A stretch of DNA of 62,000 nucleotides from Zygnema cylindricum (GCA_037447655.1 JBBHKE010002193.1:1-62000), one strand, 5' to 3'; positions 22,869 to 34,055 are shown, counted from the first letter of the stretch. The notes: generated from the sequence alone by a model not told the origin. Program-made: numbers and translations.

Positions 22869-22950
22869 TTTTTTAAGGGTTTTTTGGGTTTTTTAGGGAT
22901 TTTTAGTGTTTTTTAAGGGATTTTTAGGATTTTACAGGGTTTTTTAGGGT
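22869..22950 (+). repeat. Telomere-like TTTTTAGGG repeats
   Basis: Degenerate runs of TTTTTAGGG and TTTTAAGGG in intron 8 of copy 1. Similar to plant/algal telomeric repeats but irregular. A short complementary-strand run (CCCTAAATAACCC) is in intron 10 near 30660. Confidence 0.55.
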
Positions 22951-23274
22951 CATTGGATCTTTGTAGTGTCGGTGAATATTTGGGATGCCGTTAATTTTCA
23001 GTTTAAATACTTCGCATTTTGATTTTTTTCCAAATTTGAGGAGATGGGGGATTGAGCAGAAAAAGTCACAAAGCTCAAAACTTCGTGTGAAGTTTTTTTT
23101 AACGTTTCTATGTGCTCGTTGCAGTTATCCGTTGGACTATACGCAAGAAGTTTCCTCCACTGTTTACATTTTGAAACAGCTCATAAAAGAAAATCTTCAA
23201 GTTTGGTTGTACAGGTGAGATGACTCAATTCTTCATATCTAGTTTTCAAAACTTATAATATTTGAAAGTCTGTT

Positions 23275-23460
23275 GTCCTTTCTTTCTCTCTCTCTCCCTC
23301 TCTCTCTCTCACTCTCTCGCATTCTTGCTGTCCTGTTTTATTTCTTTCTCTACCTTCCACACTCTCCCTCTCTCTTTCTCACCCTCTTTCTCGCACTTTT
23401 CCTCTCTCCCTTTCGCTTTCTCCCTAACTCAATCGTTCCTTTCCACTCCCTTCTTTTCTT
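23275..23460. repeat. CT-rich tract in intron 9
   Basis: TCTCTC/CCCT simple sequence just after exon 9. Copy 2 intron 9 has the same tract on its own sense strand (41340-41510), so it is shared ancestry. ORFs across it are composition artefacts. Confidence 0.8.
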
Positions 23461-24444
23461 TTAAATGCCTTCTATATCTTTTTCTTAATGGAATTTCTTA
23501 TTGAACTATATCTAAATTTAACTTTGATTCTATGTCTTCATCGCTAAGTCCTAAGTCGGTACTTCAATTTTTTTTTTTTTTACTTTTTTGCTTGTTTTTT
23601 GCTTTTTTGTTGTTGTTTTTTGTTTTTTTGCTTCTTTTTTTATCTTTTATGCCTTTGATAGAATGGAAGATTTCCCTCTGGAAACTTAAGGAACATATTT
23701 TTCGCATATAGATGCCTTCTTGCATACGATAACCAGACTCCTTTTTTTTGTCGGTTACCTTGGTTAGCTTCTCAAAAACCATGTACGGGGGCTTCTCGGT
23801 TAGGTTTTTTTTTGTTTTTTTTCGTGGAACTTTGTCTTCCTGTCAAAAGAGTACCTTAGCTAATACAAAATTCACGGCAAACCTATTTTTTTTCCTTGTT
23901 TGTCACTTTGTACTTGAATTTTTGTCTTCTTTCGGCGTTTCTCCTATCGTTGGCCTCTTAGGTTCTTTGCTTTTACTTTCTTTCGAATTTTTTATGACCT
24001 CACCTTTAATAAGTTATGGGCCTCCTAAATTCTAAAAAAAGAAGTTTTGCATTTGGAAAGTTTAAATCCAACAATTTTTCAGTTTAGAAAAAATCTGAGG
24101 TCACATCGTTGGTGACGTCACTATTCCTTACCGGCACTAGATAACACCATTTATGGAGCGATGCAGCTTGCCATGATTGTACGGAAAAAAATTCACATAC
24201 TTTCACGCCTTTTCCTCTCATCGGACGGCGAACTTACGAAATAATTTTGGGGCGCCAAAACATCCCCCTCTCGTGGAAGCTTCCCATTGGTGCATATGAA
24301 ACTTAACATTTGGTAGAAACTAAAATTTGGTAGAATCGGCTCTCACCGCGTAGGCAGTTTATTCTTATAAAAAAAACATGTACATATATACATATATATA
24401 TATTGATACTATTCTAACGTTCATGTAACGGTTCACGTTTCCTT

Positions 24445-25126
24445 TGAAAGGATCGATAAAAAAACTCTGAGCTCACTTACAAACAATTATAGCAGCAGAA
24501 GCATTCAGAATATAAAACATTACATCAACATTGAAGAGACATTTCAGAAATTCTCACATTAATAAAAAAACTGAAATTACAATTTCTTCTATATCTCTTC
24601 TATTATTCCATATAATCCTTCAATTTCTCATTGATTAATTAACACACATTCATGGTGTCCCTTAAATACAATACCACCCATGGCGTGACACGTGTGAGCG
24701 TACGCCGCCAAGAAGCCTCCAGATGCCGCCTGTCCGCAGATTAGACTAGAACACTCTAATTCTCACTAACGGCTGAAACATAGCAAAATGACAAGCTAAG
24801 ACGAAAGTACTAGACAAAGCTAGAAGTACTATCGTTCTATATTAGACGTACGGCAATCTAGACGCGAAACGAAACAACAACAAAATTTCGCGAAACAACT
24901 AGGACTTCATCTAAATACATGTAACTAGCTAGAAGTACTATCGTACTATATTAGACGTACGGCAATCTAGACGCGAAACGAAACAACAAAAAAATTTCGC
25001 GAAACAACTAGGACTTCATCTAAACACATGTAACTGTACTTTCGGTATATTCTAGAAAGTACAGTTTTTCTTTTGCGAAATCGAACCAATTCCGCGTGCG
25101 TATAATTCTTTCAATGAATCGTAACA
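24445..25126 (-). repeat. 3' LTR of copia A, 682 bp
   Basis: On the minus strand it starts TGTTACGATTC and ends CTTTCA. It matches the LTRs of copia B but contains an internal 109-bp tandem duplication (24819-24927 and 24928-25036). Confidence 0.85.
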
Positions 25127-25156
25127 TTCCCCCTCTTCATTGAAGAATCGTCTCCA

Positions 25157-26708
25157 TCACAGCAACCCTAATCTAGGTCTTCCTCTTAAAAGTACATCAA
25201 ACGTCGCCGCCTTAGTAAGCATATCGGCAGCTTCCTCAAGTGTCGTAACATACAAAAATTCCGATTCTTTAGCCGCAACCAAATCTCGTACAAAATGCCA
25301 TTGAATCCGTATATGTTTAGTGCGTTTGTGAAAAACGGGATTTTTCAAAAATGCCATCGAACTCATACTATCCGTAAATATTTGTAAGCATCCAATCGAA
25401 AATCCAAGTTCGCTTAACATTTCTTTTATCCATATAGATGCTTTACTTGCGTGGCACGCCGCCATATACTCGGCCTCCGTTGAACTTAGTGCCACGGTTG
25501 GTTGCAAACGCGAACTCCACGAAATCGCCGCTCCACCAAACACAAACGCATATCCGGACGTTGATTTTCCCAAATCAAAATCTCCTCCCCAATCGGCGTC
25601 GCAATATCCGACGCATTCCAACAATTCTCTTTTAGATTTGAATACAAGACCGATATCCATAGTTCCCGCCAAGTATCGAAATATATGCTTGACGGCTTCC
25701 GAATGTGATTTTTTTGGCGCTTGGCAATATCGACTTACAATTGAAACGGCGGCCGAAATATCGGGCCGCGTACCAACACTTAGGTACATTAAAATTCCAA
25801 TCGCTTCGCGGTACGGTACGTCTATCGTCACTTTTTCTTCAAACTTTCGCAATTGACTTTTTACATCCATAGGCGTCAAAATTGGTTTTGCGTCAAGCAT
25901 AGAAAATCGAGTTAATACCTCTTTACAATATTGTGCTTAACTTTATATCACCATTCTCATGACGAATCACTTCAATTCCCAAAATATATTTTACTTCGCC
26001 AAGATCTGTGACTTTGAAATGTCGTCGTAAGTACACTTTGAATTCGCGTATACGTTCCAAACTATCCGACGTCATCAAGAAATTATCAACGTAAACCGAA
26101 AATATAATTTGATCTTTTCCTTGTCCTTTCACGTACACTCTAGAATCCGAAATCGTACGTGTGAAACCAAAGTCCAAAAGAACTTTGTGTAGGCGTAGAT
26201 ACCAAGTGCGAGGCGCTTGCTTCAACCCGTAGAGCGATTTGCGAAGACGCCATACCATTCCTTCTCGTGAGGTCACACCTTCAAGTATCTTCATGTAAAC
26301 CTCTTCTTCTAACTCTCCATTCAAAAACGCGGTCTCCACGTCCATTTGATGAACATGTTTCTTCCTTGCAGCGGCAATCGCCATAATCATCCTTAGAGAG
26401 TCGAATTTCACAACGGGAGCATATGTCTTCGTATAATCTACCCCCTCTCTTTGCTGAAATCCTTTACAAACAAGTCTAGCCTTGTATTTTACTACTTCAC
26501 CCGATGCACCAGTTTTAGTTTTTAAAACCATTTCGCGTCAATCGCTTTTTTTCCCTTTCGGTAATTTTACTTTCTCAAATGTCCAATTTTCCACAATTGA
26601 CTTATACTCCTTCTCCCATGACGGCTTCCACTTCGTTTCCCAATCACACGAGTTTCTCGCCTCCGCGTATGATTGAGGATCACCGGCCAAATTCTCGCAC
26701 ATTAATTG
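25157..26708 (-). pseudogene. Copia A reverse transcriptase-RNase H, broken
   Basis: Reads from just after the TAG through AKW, where one base is missing compared with copia B (near 26535), then an open stretch 26531-25923 with the RT palm, then a small deletion near 25922, then 25900-25157 with the end of RT and RNase H (GYCDADWGGD, STEAEYMA, FTDSMSS). The RT active site reads YVDN instead of YVDD, so the catalytic Asp is changed. Not functional as it stands. Confidence 0.85.
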
Positions 26709-27479
26709 CTATAAAAGGAATTCCGTCTCCTTCGCATCGGAGACGAAATAATGGGAATTGGAATTCTCTCCACCAATTTTGTCATAAGAAAGCCGATTTG
26801 GTTTCTTTCCTCTATTCTTTCGTGTACTCCGTCTAAGAACCGGAAATTGTTCCACAATCTTCTCCTCCTCGTCTATATTAGATTTTGAACTCGAAGATTT
26901 TTGACTTTCCGTCGACATTTTGGAATTTCGGCTCACATTACTCCGAACATCAATGTCAATGTCCAATTTCTCCGAACTTGAATCAACATTTGATTTTCCC
27001 TTCTTGATGTTGACAATGGATTCCGGCTCCTCATCCGACTCCGAGTCCTCAATTTCCGGGAAATTGGTAACATTGTCTACCTCATAGAAATCAAGATTCT
27101 TCTTCAATTCCGCCGATTTCTCAATAACCGATTTTAAGTCTTCATGAAAATTGACATTTCGGGATTCTTCCACAATACGACAAACTGGATCGAATATACG
27201 ATAAAGATTTCCTTTTGTACTATAGCCCACAAAAATTCCGGGCCAACTCTTCGCCGCAAATTTCCCTTTCCTTTTCACTTGATCCACATACACCGTAGCG
27301 CGACATCCCCAAATTCGGAGATGACGGAGAGCCGGTTTCTCCCCATAAAGTAATTCGAATGTTGTTTTATCAGCGGAAACCAAAGTAAGTCTCCGATTAC
27401 AAATGTAGTTGGCCGTGAGGATGGCATCTCCCCATAACGAGATATTTTGACCGGCCGAATGCACCATCGCCCTCACCAT
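26709..27479 (-). CDS. Copia A integrase C-terminal and linker ORF
   Basis: Continues in the frame of the preceding ORF, after the TAA. It holds the integrase C-terminal region (MVRAMVHSAGQ, LWGDAILTANYICNR, LRIWGCRATVYV), then a Ser/Glu-rich linker and a basic patch (RRSTRKNRGKKPNR). It ends in TAG followed by CAA TTA, and the frame then continues toward reverse transcriptase. Copia B has the identical stop context. Confidence 0.85.
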   Translation of the reverse strand: MVRAMVHSAGQNISLWGDAILTANYICNRRLTLVSADKTTFELLYGEKPALRHLRIWGCRATVYVDQVKRKGKFAAKSWPGIFVGYSTKGNLYRIFDPVCRIVEESRNVNFHEDLKSVIEKSAELKKNLDFYEVDNVTNFPEIEDSESDEEPESIVNIKKGKSNVDSSSEKLDIDIDVRSNVSRNSKMSTESQKSSSSKSNIDEEEKIVEQFPVLRRSTRKNRGKKPNRLSYDKIGGENSNSHYFVSDAKETEFLL

Positions 27480-27482
27480 TTT

Positions 27483-29996
27483 TTAAAAGGTCCTATTCTT
27501 CCTTTCGGCTACTCCATTCGATTCCGGAGAATAAGGTGAAGTGAATTGTTGGGTAATTCCTTTCTCCTTACAATACCCCTCGAATGCGATAAATTCGCCT
27601 CCATTATCCGAACGAATGGCTTTCAATTTCCGTTCGCATTGTCTTTCGACAAATGCATGCCATTCAATAAAAGTTTTGAGAGCATCTGATTTCCTCTTCA
27701 ATAATTGAACCCATGAAAATCTTGAATAATCATCAACGATGACCATAATATATCGATTTCCTCCAAGACTCTCCGGCTTAATTTGTCCACATAGATCAAC
27801 GTGTACAAGCTCCAATAGATGTTGAGCCCGAAATTTCACATCTTTCGTAGAATGTGGTTTCCGAATTTGTCGTCCTTGACTACATCCATCGCATCCATTT
27901 ACTTTTTCAGCGGTAGCAAGATCCAATCCTCTCACACATACCGTTTTTATCATTCTCCTCAAATTTCCTTCGGATGTATGACACATCCGATGGTGCCATA
28001 ACGTTAAATCTCCCTTTAAATCCGAGATTTGATTTAGAATGCCCGAGAAAGAAGCATTCTTCCTTGGTCGCCTCCATAAAAGTCGACTATGCATCGAATT
28101 GGTGACTTCGCCTTCGCCGATTAATTTGCCGTCGGCGCGATATATGCGAATCGCCGAATCACCTCTAGCGACTACGCTCCCACCGGCTCGCTGAATTTGA
28201 GGTACACTTAATAGATTCACTGAACCGTCCGGAACATATAGGACGTTCAATAAACGTGCTTCCGATATCGTTTCATTTCCAAAACGGTCCCACGTAGGTA
28301 AATTCAATTGAACGGTACCCACTGTACCAACCGTAATCGTTTGTCCACTTGCGACCGTAATTAGCTTTGGTACGGTAAGTGAACGCATGTCGTCAAAAAG
28401 TGTAGCGTCCGTATACACGTGGTGAGACGCTCCCGTGTCAATAATCCATTCCTTTTCGTGTGCGTCATTGCGTGCGTCACTTAAAGAATCAATAGTGAGG
28501 TGAAGACAAGTGAACGTTTGTCCACCTTCGCCTCCTTCGTAATTTCCCAAGTCAACGAAATTTCCATGGCTTCCACCATGACCGCCATAGCGTCCACGAC
28601 CACGACCACTATCACGTCCGCGACCGCGACCACCAAAACTGCGACCGCCTCTTACTCCTCCATTACCAAATTTAGAGTAGCATTGCTGGCTCGTGTGGCC
28701 TAATTTCCCACAATTGAAGCATTTTCTCTCTTTTTCCGGACACGAAGCCGAAAAGTGACCGGGCCGGTTGCAACGGAAACACAAGACGTTGCTACTATCA
28801 TTTTGGGCGGACCGAGATCTTAGATTTCCACCCCTATCAAGCCATTTTCCACGACCTCTCGTACCTCCTCCTTTTCCACCCCCTCTTCCACGGAAATAAT
28901 GTAAGTCCGCGAATTCGGGAGCGGTCACATTCAAGGATCCCGTGCTCAAGGATCCTTTTGAGGAAATGATACGATTGCTCTCTGCCATCTTCAAATAATT
29001 CACAATAAATTCGTAAGTATTATTTTCCCTCGCAAGTAAAATCTCCTTGAGGTGGATCCACTTATCCGGTAATGCATTCAAAAATCCGGTTACTTTGTCC
29101 TCCTCTGTGATCATTCTCCCATTGTTAAGAAGTTGCTCCACAATAATATTAAATCTCTTCACGACATCGTCAAAAGATTCGTTGGATTTCATTTTAAATT
29201 GCATGAAATCGGAAAACATATATTGCCCCTTGTTTTGGATTCCCCTCTCAAATTGGGATTCCAACGCCTTCCAACATCCGTGTGCGGTGCTATGCGTGAG
29301 GAAATGATCATGCACGGACACCGAACACGTTTGCATTAATCCGGTGATGGCCGCAAGATTCTTTCGCTTCCACAAACGACGAGCCTTAGCATCTCCAACC
29401 GGCATTTTCTCTTCTCCATTTACGACTTTCCAAAGACCTCTCAAAATCAATTGAGCTCGAATATATTTCTTCCACGAAGGGTAATTTGATCCATTGAATA
29501 CGACGGTCTTTCCGGGCATCTGAAACATTTCCACTCCTCCTTGACTATCCTCCTCTAAATCGGAATCATCATCTAGATTTTGATTCCCCTTCTTATCTTT
29601 CTCTTTCTTCACCCCTTCATCATCATCATCGGAATCTCCTCTATCCGGATCGGGATCCGGCTCACCGTGAGCTAATTCATCAAACCTCCTATCCACGGCC
29701 AAAAACTTCTCATCAATTCGACGCATAAAACTCTCCAAATACTCTCGCATTTGATTATCGGACGTCGAGCCACCGACACCTCTATTTTGATCAAACGAAT
29801 CCGTGGGGAATGACGACTCAAATGCGGCTCCGGTAAAACTAAACTCTAACTCTTTCTCTTCTTTAGGAGGATCCTCGGGAGTCGACAAATTTTCCCAAAA
29901 GTTAGAAACAGGGGTAGCTGAAGAGGAGGGATTGAAAGGGGACTTCTTTTTGTTCCTTCCACCCATAACCAAAGGAAATACTACAATGGAGCTCAA
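27483..29996 (-). CDS. Copia A Gag-protease-integrase ORF
   Basis: An 837-codon open frame. Gag begins near MGGRNKKK and has the copia capsid region from ~residue 165 (FNGSNYPSWKKY), then Gly/Arg-rich sequence with two CCHC zinc knuckles (CFRCNRPGHFSASC and CFNCGKLGHTSQQC, ~405-440). The protease DTGA site is at ~519. Integrase follows: the LWHHRMCH zinc-binding part (~667), the core with HVDLCG and VDDYSR (~730) and SPESNGVAER near the end. It stops at TAA right after KNRTF, inside the integrase, and the same frame continues beyond. The same stop is in copia B. Confidence 0.88.
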   Translation of the reverse strand: MSSIVVFPLVMGGRNKKKSPFNPSSSATPVSNFWENLSTPEDPPKEEKELEFSFTGAAFESSFPTDSFDQNRGVGGSTSDNQMREYLESFMRRIDEKFLAVDRRFDELAHGEPDPDPDRGDSDDDDEGVKKEKDKKGNQNLDDDSDLEEDSQGGVEMFQMPGKTVVFNGSNYPSWKKYIRAQLILRGLWKVVNGEEKMPVGDAKARRLWKRKNLAAITGLMQTCSVSVHDHFLTHSTAHGCWKALESQFERGIQNKGQYMFSDFMQFKMKSNESFDDVVKRFNIIVEQLLNNGRMITEEDKVTGFLNALPDKWIHLKEILLARENNTYEFIVNYLKMAESNRIISSKGSLSTGSLNVTAPEFADLHYFRGRGGGKGGGTRGRGKWLDRGGNLRSRSAQNDSSNVLCFRCNRPGHFSASCPEKERKCFNCGKLGHTSQQCYSKFGNGGVRGGRSFGGRGRGRDSGRGRGRYGGHGGSHGNFVDLGNYEGGEGGQTFTCLHLTIDSLSDARNDAHEKEWIIDTGASHHVYTDATLFDDMRSLTVPKLITVASGQTITVGTVGTVQLNLPTWDRFGNETISEARLLNVLYVPDGSVNLLSVPQIQRAGGSVVARGDSAIRIYRADGKLIGEGEVTNSMHSRLLWRRPRKNASFSGILNQISDLKGDLTLWHHRMCHTSEGNLRRMIKTVCVRGLDLATAEKVNGCDGCSQGRQIRKPHSTKDVKFRAQHLLELVHVDLCGQIKPESLGGNRYIMVIVDDYSRFSWVQLLKRKSDALKTFIEWHAFVERQCERKLKAIRSDNGGEFIAFEGYCKEKGITQQFTSPYSPESNGVAERKNRTF

Positions 29997-29999
29997 CCC

Positions 30000-30011
30000 G
30001 CTCCGATACCA
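30000..30011 (-). other. Primer-binding site of copia A
   Basis: Minus-strand TGGTATCGGAGC, one base from the TGGTATCAGAGC site used by many plant elements to prime on initiator Met tRNA. Two bases inside the 5' LTR. Confidence 0.8.
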
Positions 30012-30013
30012 AA

Positions 30014-30289
30014 TGAAAGGATCGATAAAAAAACTCTGAGCTCACTTACAAACAAGCTCACTTACAAACAATTATAGCAGCAGAAGCATTCAGAATATAA
30101 CACATTACATCAACATTGAAGAGACATTTCAGAAAAAAATCTCACATTAATAAAAAAATTAAAATTACAATTTCTTCTCTATCTCTTCTATTATTCCATA
30201 TAATCCTTCAATTTCTCATTGATTAATTAACACACATCCTTTTCATGGGATTGTCCCACATTGAATCCCAGATTCGACGAATCTTAACA
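30014..30289 (-). repeat. 5' LTR of copia A, 276 bp, atypical
   Basis: Bases 30014-30238 match 24445-24651 of the 3' LTR (plus a small GCTCACTTACAAACAA duplication near 30040). The outer part, starting TGTTAAGATTCGTCG on the minus strand, has no counterpart in the 3' LTR. The LTR is therefore deleted or chimeric. Confidence 0.7.
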
Positions 30290-31596
30290 TTGGTCTCTCT
30301 CCTTAGCCTCCCTTTTTTTAACTTCTTTTTGCTTTGCTTATGCCCATTTATTGCAGTGGAGACACAGATATTGTGGTTCCATTTTACGGAACAAGGAAGA
30401 ACATAGAATCCCTCAATCTTCCTCTGTACGGAGATTATTTTCCGTGGTACTACTATGATCAGGCACGGTGTTTCTATATCCCTAATTTTTTTTTTAATTA
30501 CAATACTTTTATCACACAATTCTATATGCATACATATATGAATATTTACATTTAAGAGTTGTCTTCTCCTTTTCTTTTTCTTGTTTTAATGATCCGTCTT
30601 TGCTTCCATGTTTCTCAGTTTTGATTATGTTTTCGTTTTGTAGTGATTATGTTCCCTGAAAAACCCTAAATAACCCTGAAAAACCCTTAAAAGCCCTCTT
30701 TGCTTTTTTTTTGTGATCGGCCTTCAATTATTGTAAATTTCTTAATGCACTTTTCTTGTGAGATAAAAGTTTTGACCAGATTTTTGTGCTGTATCGGATT
30801 TGGGAGGTAAGTATCTCTTTTTTTTTACTTCTTATGAGATTATATTTTTTTTCATGGCTTTACTTTGAGTTTCTTATTTTCGACTTATTTTGAGATAAGG
30901 TTTCTCATGTGTTTTCCATTAGACAATTTTGTGAATTTAACATGACTATGGGTAAATTTTTTAAGATGATTGATTTTTTTTTTCAAATGTTTGTTTTTAC
31001 ATATCTTTAGTTTTTATTCCGAGTTTAACAGTTCATTTTTCATTATTTTATTTTTCTAAGTTGTTGCATTGGAGAGAAGAAACAGGTGACAAGTAAAAAG
31101 AATGTAAGGTTAGTATTTGATTAATTATTATTTCTAATTTTCTGGTGTTTGTGTTTTATTTTTGGTAATTTCCAACACTTATTTTGGGGTTCTTCATTTT
31201 TTTCTTAAAACCTTTTTGCTGATTGGAGAGTACAAAAAGACAGACAATGCTTTTGCTTATGAATTTGAATGCTTTTTTATTTTTATCGTGAAATTAGCAT
31301 TCCTTTTTGTTTTTTTTTTTGCTTGGCTTTTTCTTTTGATTATTACTTTTTATATTTTTTTTATATCTAAATTTCATATTTTCGTTTTTTTTCTTTTTTT
31401 CCTTTATTTCTTTTAACAGCCCTCTGGTTGGATTGGAGAGTACAAAGGGATAACCGCCGTAACTGTAAAAGGAGCCGGTCACTTTGTCCCATATAATAAA
31501 CCGGAAGTTTCGCTTTTTATACTTAAACAATTTCTCGCAAACGACACTCTCCCACAATATCCCTTCAAATTTGACACAATAGTCGCATATCCGTAA

Positions 31597-33482
31597 ACCA
31601 AAACATTTCTAGATTCATTTAAAGTTTTTGTAGTTTTGAGATTCTAATTATTTATTCAATTTTTTTTTTTTGTTATTAAGACAAAACGAACAGAAAAGGG
31701 AAAATGTATCAAAGAATTTTTATCGTCCGTGTTTTCCGAGGTTGGAATTGTTGATTCTACGGTAGAGATTTATTTTGGGAAGGTAGTATCTGAAATTCAT
31801 TTTTTGTGGGGCATTTTTTACTTTACATGATTTGACAAAAGAATGAACATTTTTATCTTTTACATATGTATAGTGTTTTCGGCCCTCATCCAAAAACATG
31901 CAAATGATTAACAGGTTATTATGACAATCTCAATTTGTTCTTCGTGTATTAATTTTTGAACAGCATTACTTGTTCATTTTTATGTTGATTACGAATGTTG
32001 ATTCTAAGTTTATCAAAGTTTACAGTGATGAAATGATTTTGGAAAGAAATTGACAATATTAGACTGATATTTTCGTCATTAGTATTACCAATATTTTTAA
32101 TATTGCTATTATTAAGTCTACTATTTAGTGCACATGCATGCTAAAAACACAAATGAGCTCAACAACGTTGCAAGTGCTCGGGTCTTTCTACATCCTTTTT
32201 TCGATTGGCTGCTGCGTGCCATACAATCATTTTTGGTTTTTTTTTTTGCCGTGAATTTCGCGATGCTTGAAGTTGGACGTTTATTGTTAATGTTTGATGT
32301 CTAGTGTATGATGTTTGCTTGAAGATTGTTGCTTGCTACTTGATGCTTGATGATTGATGTTTGATGTTTGTCGAGCCCAAGGTGGTATTTGCCCATATAG
32401 CCTGTTAGCCAGAGGATGGCTTCGCCACTCAAGGCCTGAAGAGCCCTCAAACATCTATACCGCTCCTCTCCTCGGCGTTCCCCAAGGCTCGGATCCCTGA
32501 TTCCCCGTATTGTCTTGTTTACCCAATTCCCTCTTCCGGAGTGTCTCGAACCCCCGAAAATTTAAACTTTTCTTGTGGACCTTCCTTTCGTTCTCCAAGC
32601 CCTCCTTTAACCGTCAACCACTATGTGGGCTAGTCTCCAAATATATGCATCGCCCCAACTCTTCCAACAGAAGGAGAACCCACCGACGACCCGAATGTTC
32701 ATTAGGCCTGCCGGACTTTGATCCAAAGTTAGAAATTCTAGGCAGAGTTTGCCACTAAATTTTGTCAGTAAGGCCTGTTCTCCATTAGGCGGTCCCAGCA
32801 AACATGCGGATACGTCTATTTCTAGTGTTTACTAGCACGACCTTCCATTATGTCGTGCCACTAGACATCGTTTCTCAATTATGATCGGCGCCACGTAGGT
32901 TGGTTTTCAGATTCTTAAAATCTAAAATATTCTTCAAAATGAAAATATGTACGTAATATTTGTAAGAGCGGAGCTAGTTAATGATTCGTACAAAAATTTT
33001 GCGAAAAAATTTTAATTTTGAAATTGGAAATCAAAATTTCGAAACGGAATGGCAAAAAGGCGGCGCAAACTTTGAAGGTCAGCGGATGTCAGAAGGAGCA
33101 TGTGAAGATATTTGGGTCGATCTGCATACACCGTGGCGGAAGGCACATGGCATATACGACGTGTTCATTTCTCATCGCCTGTTCGTGGTGGATATTTTTT
33201 TAACTTTTCACGTGTACCAATGGTACGCGACCAGTGTGAAGAAACTTTGCTCGCCGAGGTCTCTTCACACTGGACGATGTGCGCGATTGCTTCGCGAATC
33301 TAAAAAAGTGAAACATCCAACGGTTGATACTCACGCCTAAAATATTGGAGCCATCCAATTAACATGTTTCGTCATGTTTCGTCTGACAAAAAAAAATATT
33401 GGTACGAATTTGTACGATATCGTACGACGTCCAGTAAACAACCCCACTTTTCCTCTAATGGAAGTTAATCCTAAGAGTTTGT
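31597..33482. other. Intergenic between copy 1 and copia B
   Basis: AT-rich 3' flank, a short TGATGTTTGATG stretch (~32280-32370), then a less AT-rich block (~32376-32830) of unknown origin. Short ORFs (for example 32981-33340) have no recognisable motif. No gene supported. Confidence 0.45.
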
Positions 33483-34055
33483 TGTTACGATTCATTGAAA
33501 GAATCGTACGCGCGCGGAATCGGCTCGATTTCAAATAACTATATTTTTTAGAATGTATCGAAAGTACTCCGTGGTAAGTTTCGATAAAGTTCCATTTGTT
33601 TCGCGAAATATATTTGTCGTTTTGTTTCGCGTCTAGAATTGTCGTACGTCTAGTTTAGTACGATAGTACTTTTAGATTTGTTTAGTACTTTCTTTTTGGC
33701 TTGTCGTTTTGCAATGTTTGAGTACTTAGTGAAATTTAGAGTGTTCTAGTCTAATCTGCGGACAGGTGGCAGATTTCTAGAGGTTTTTTGGCGGCGCACA
33801 CTTACACGTACCGCGCCATGGATAGTGTGTTATTTAAGGGAAGCCATGGACTTGTGTAAAATCAATCAACGATCAATTGGAGATATGCATGGAGGAATAG
33901 AAGAGATAAAAGAAAAATTGTAATTTCGGTTTTGTATTAATGTGAGAATTATTTCGAAATGTCTCTTCAATGTTAATTCAATGTTTTGTAATCTGAATGC
34001 TTCTGCTGCCAAAATTATTTGTAAGTGAGCTCTGAGTGTTTTACCGATCCTTTCA
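33483..34055 (+). repeat. 5' LTR of copia B
   Basis: Starts TGTTACGATTC, ends CTTTCA, 573 bp, aligned end to end with 38960-39531. Confidence 0.88.

Larger units (their letters stand above)
24445..30289 (-). mobile_element. Copia LTR retrotransposon A, in intron 9 of copy 1
   Basis: Minus-strand Ty1/copia element with Gag, protease, integrase, reverse transcriptase and RNase H in copia order. 5' LTR 30014-30289, primer site 30000-30011, polypurine tract 25127-25138, 3' LTR 24445-25126. The two LTRs agree in their inner parts but their outer (U3) parts differ in length and sequence, and no clear target duplication is seen. Antisense to the carboxypeptidase gene. Confidence 0.92.
17771..31596 (+). 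pseudogene. Serine carboxypeptidase copy 1, broken at 5' end
   Basis: Peptidase S10 homologue of the gene at 40750-52133. Exons seen: ~17771-18037, 18691-18745, 19576-19668, 20427-20611, 21757-21878, 22492-22566, 23125-23214, 30357-30462, 31420-31596, all with phases matching copy 2. Family motifs present are LNGGPGCSS (exons 1-2), GESYAG with the nucleophile Ser, GDTDIVVP with the Asp, and GAGHFVP with the His. Broken points: exons for NPYSWN and [11 protein letters not shown] are absent between 18745 and 19576, so exon 2 (phase 2) meets exon 5 (phase 1) out of frame; a one-base deletion after the ATG at 17771 puts stops in the signal peptide; the exon-10 donor is GC instead of GT. Intron 9 is inflated to 7.1 kb by a copia insertion. 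The remaining exons are open, so decay may be recent, or undetected exons may exist. Confidence 0.75.

Noticed and set aside
32376-32830. Less AT-rich block considered as an LTR or ncRNA gene.
   Set aside because: No second copy, no terminal TG/CA pair and no RNA fold or promoter box that I could support.
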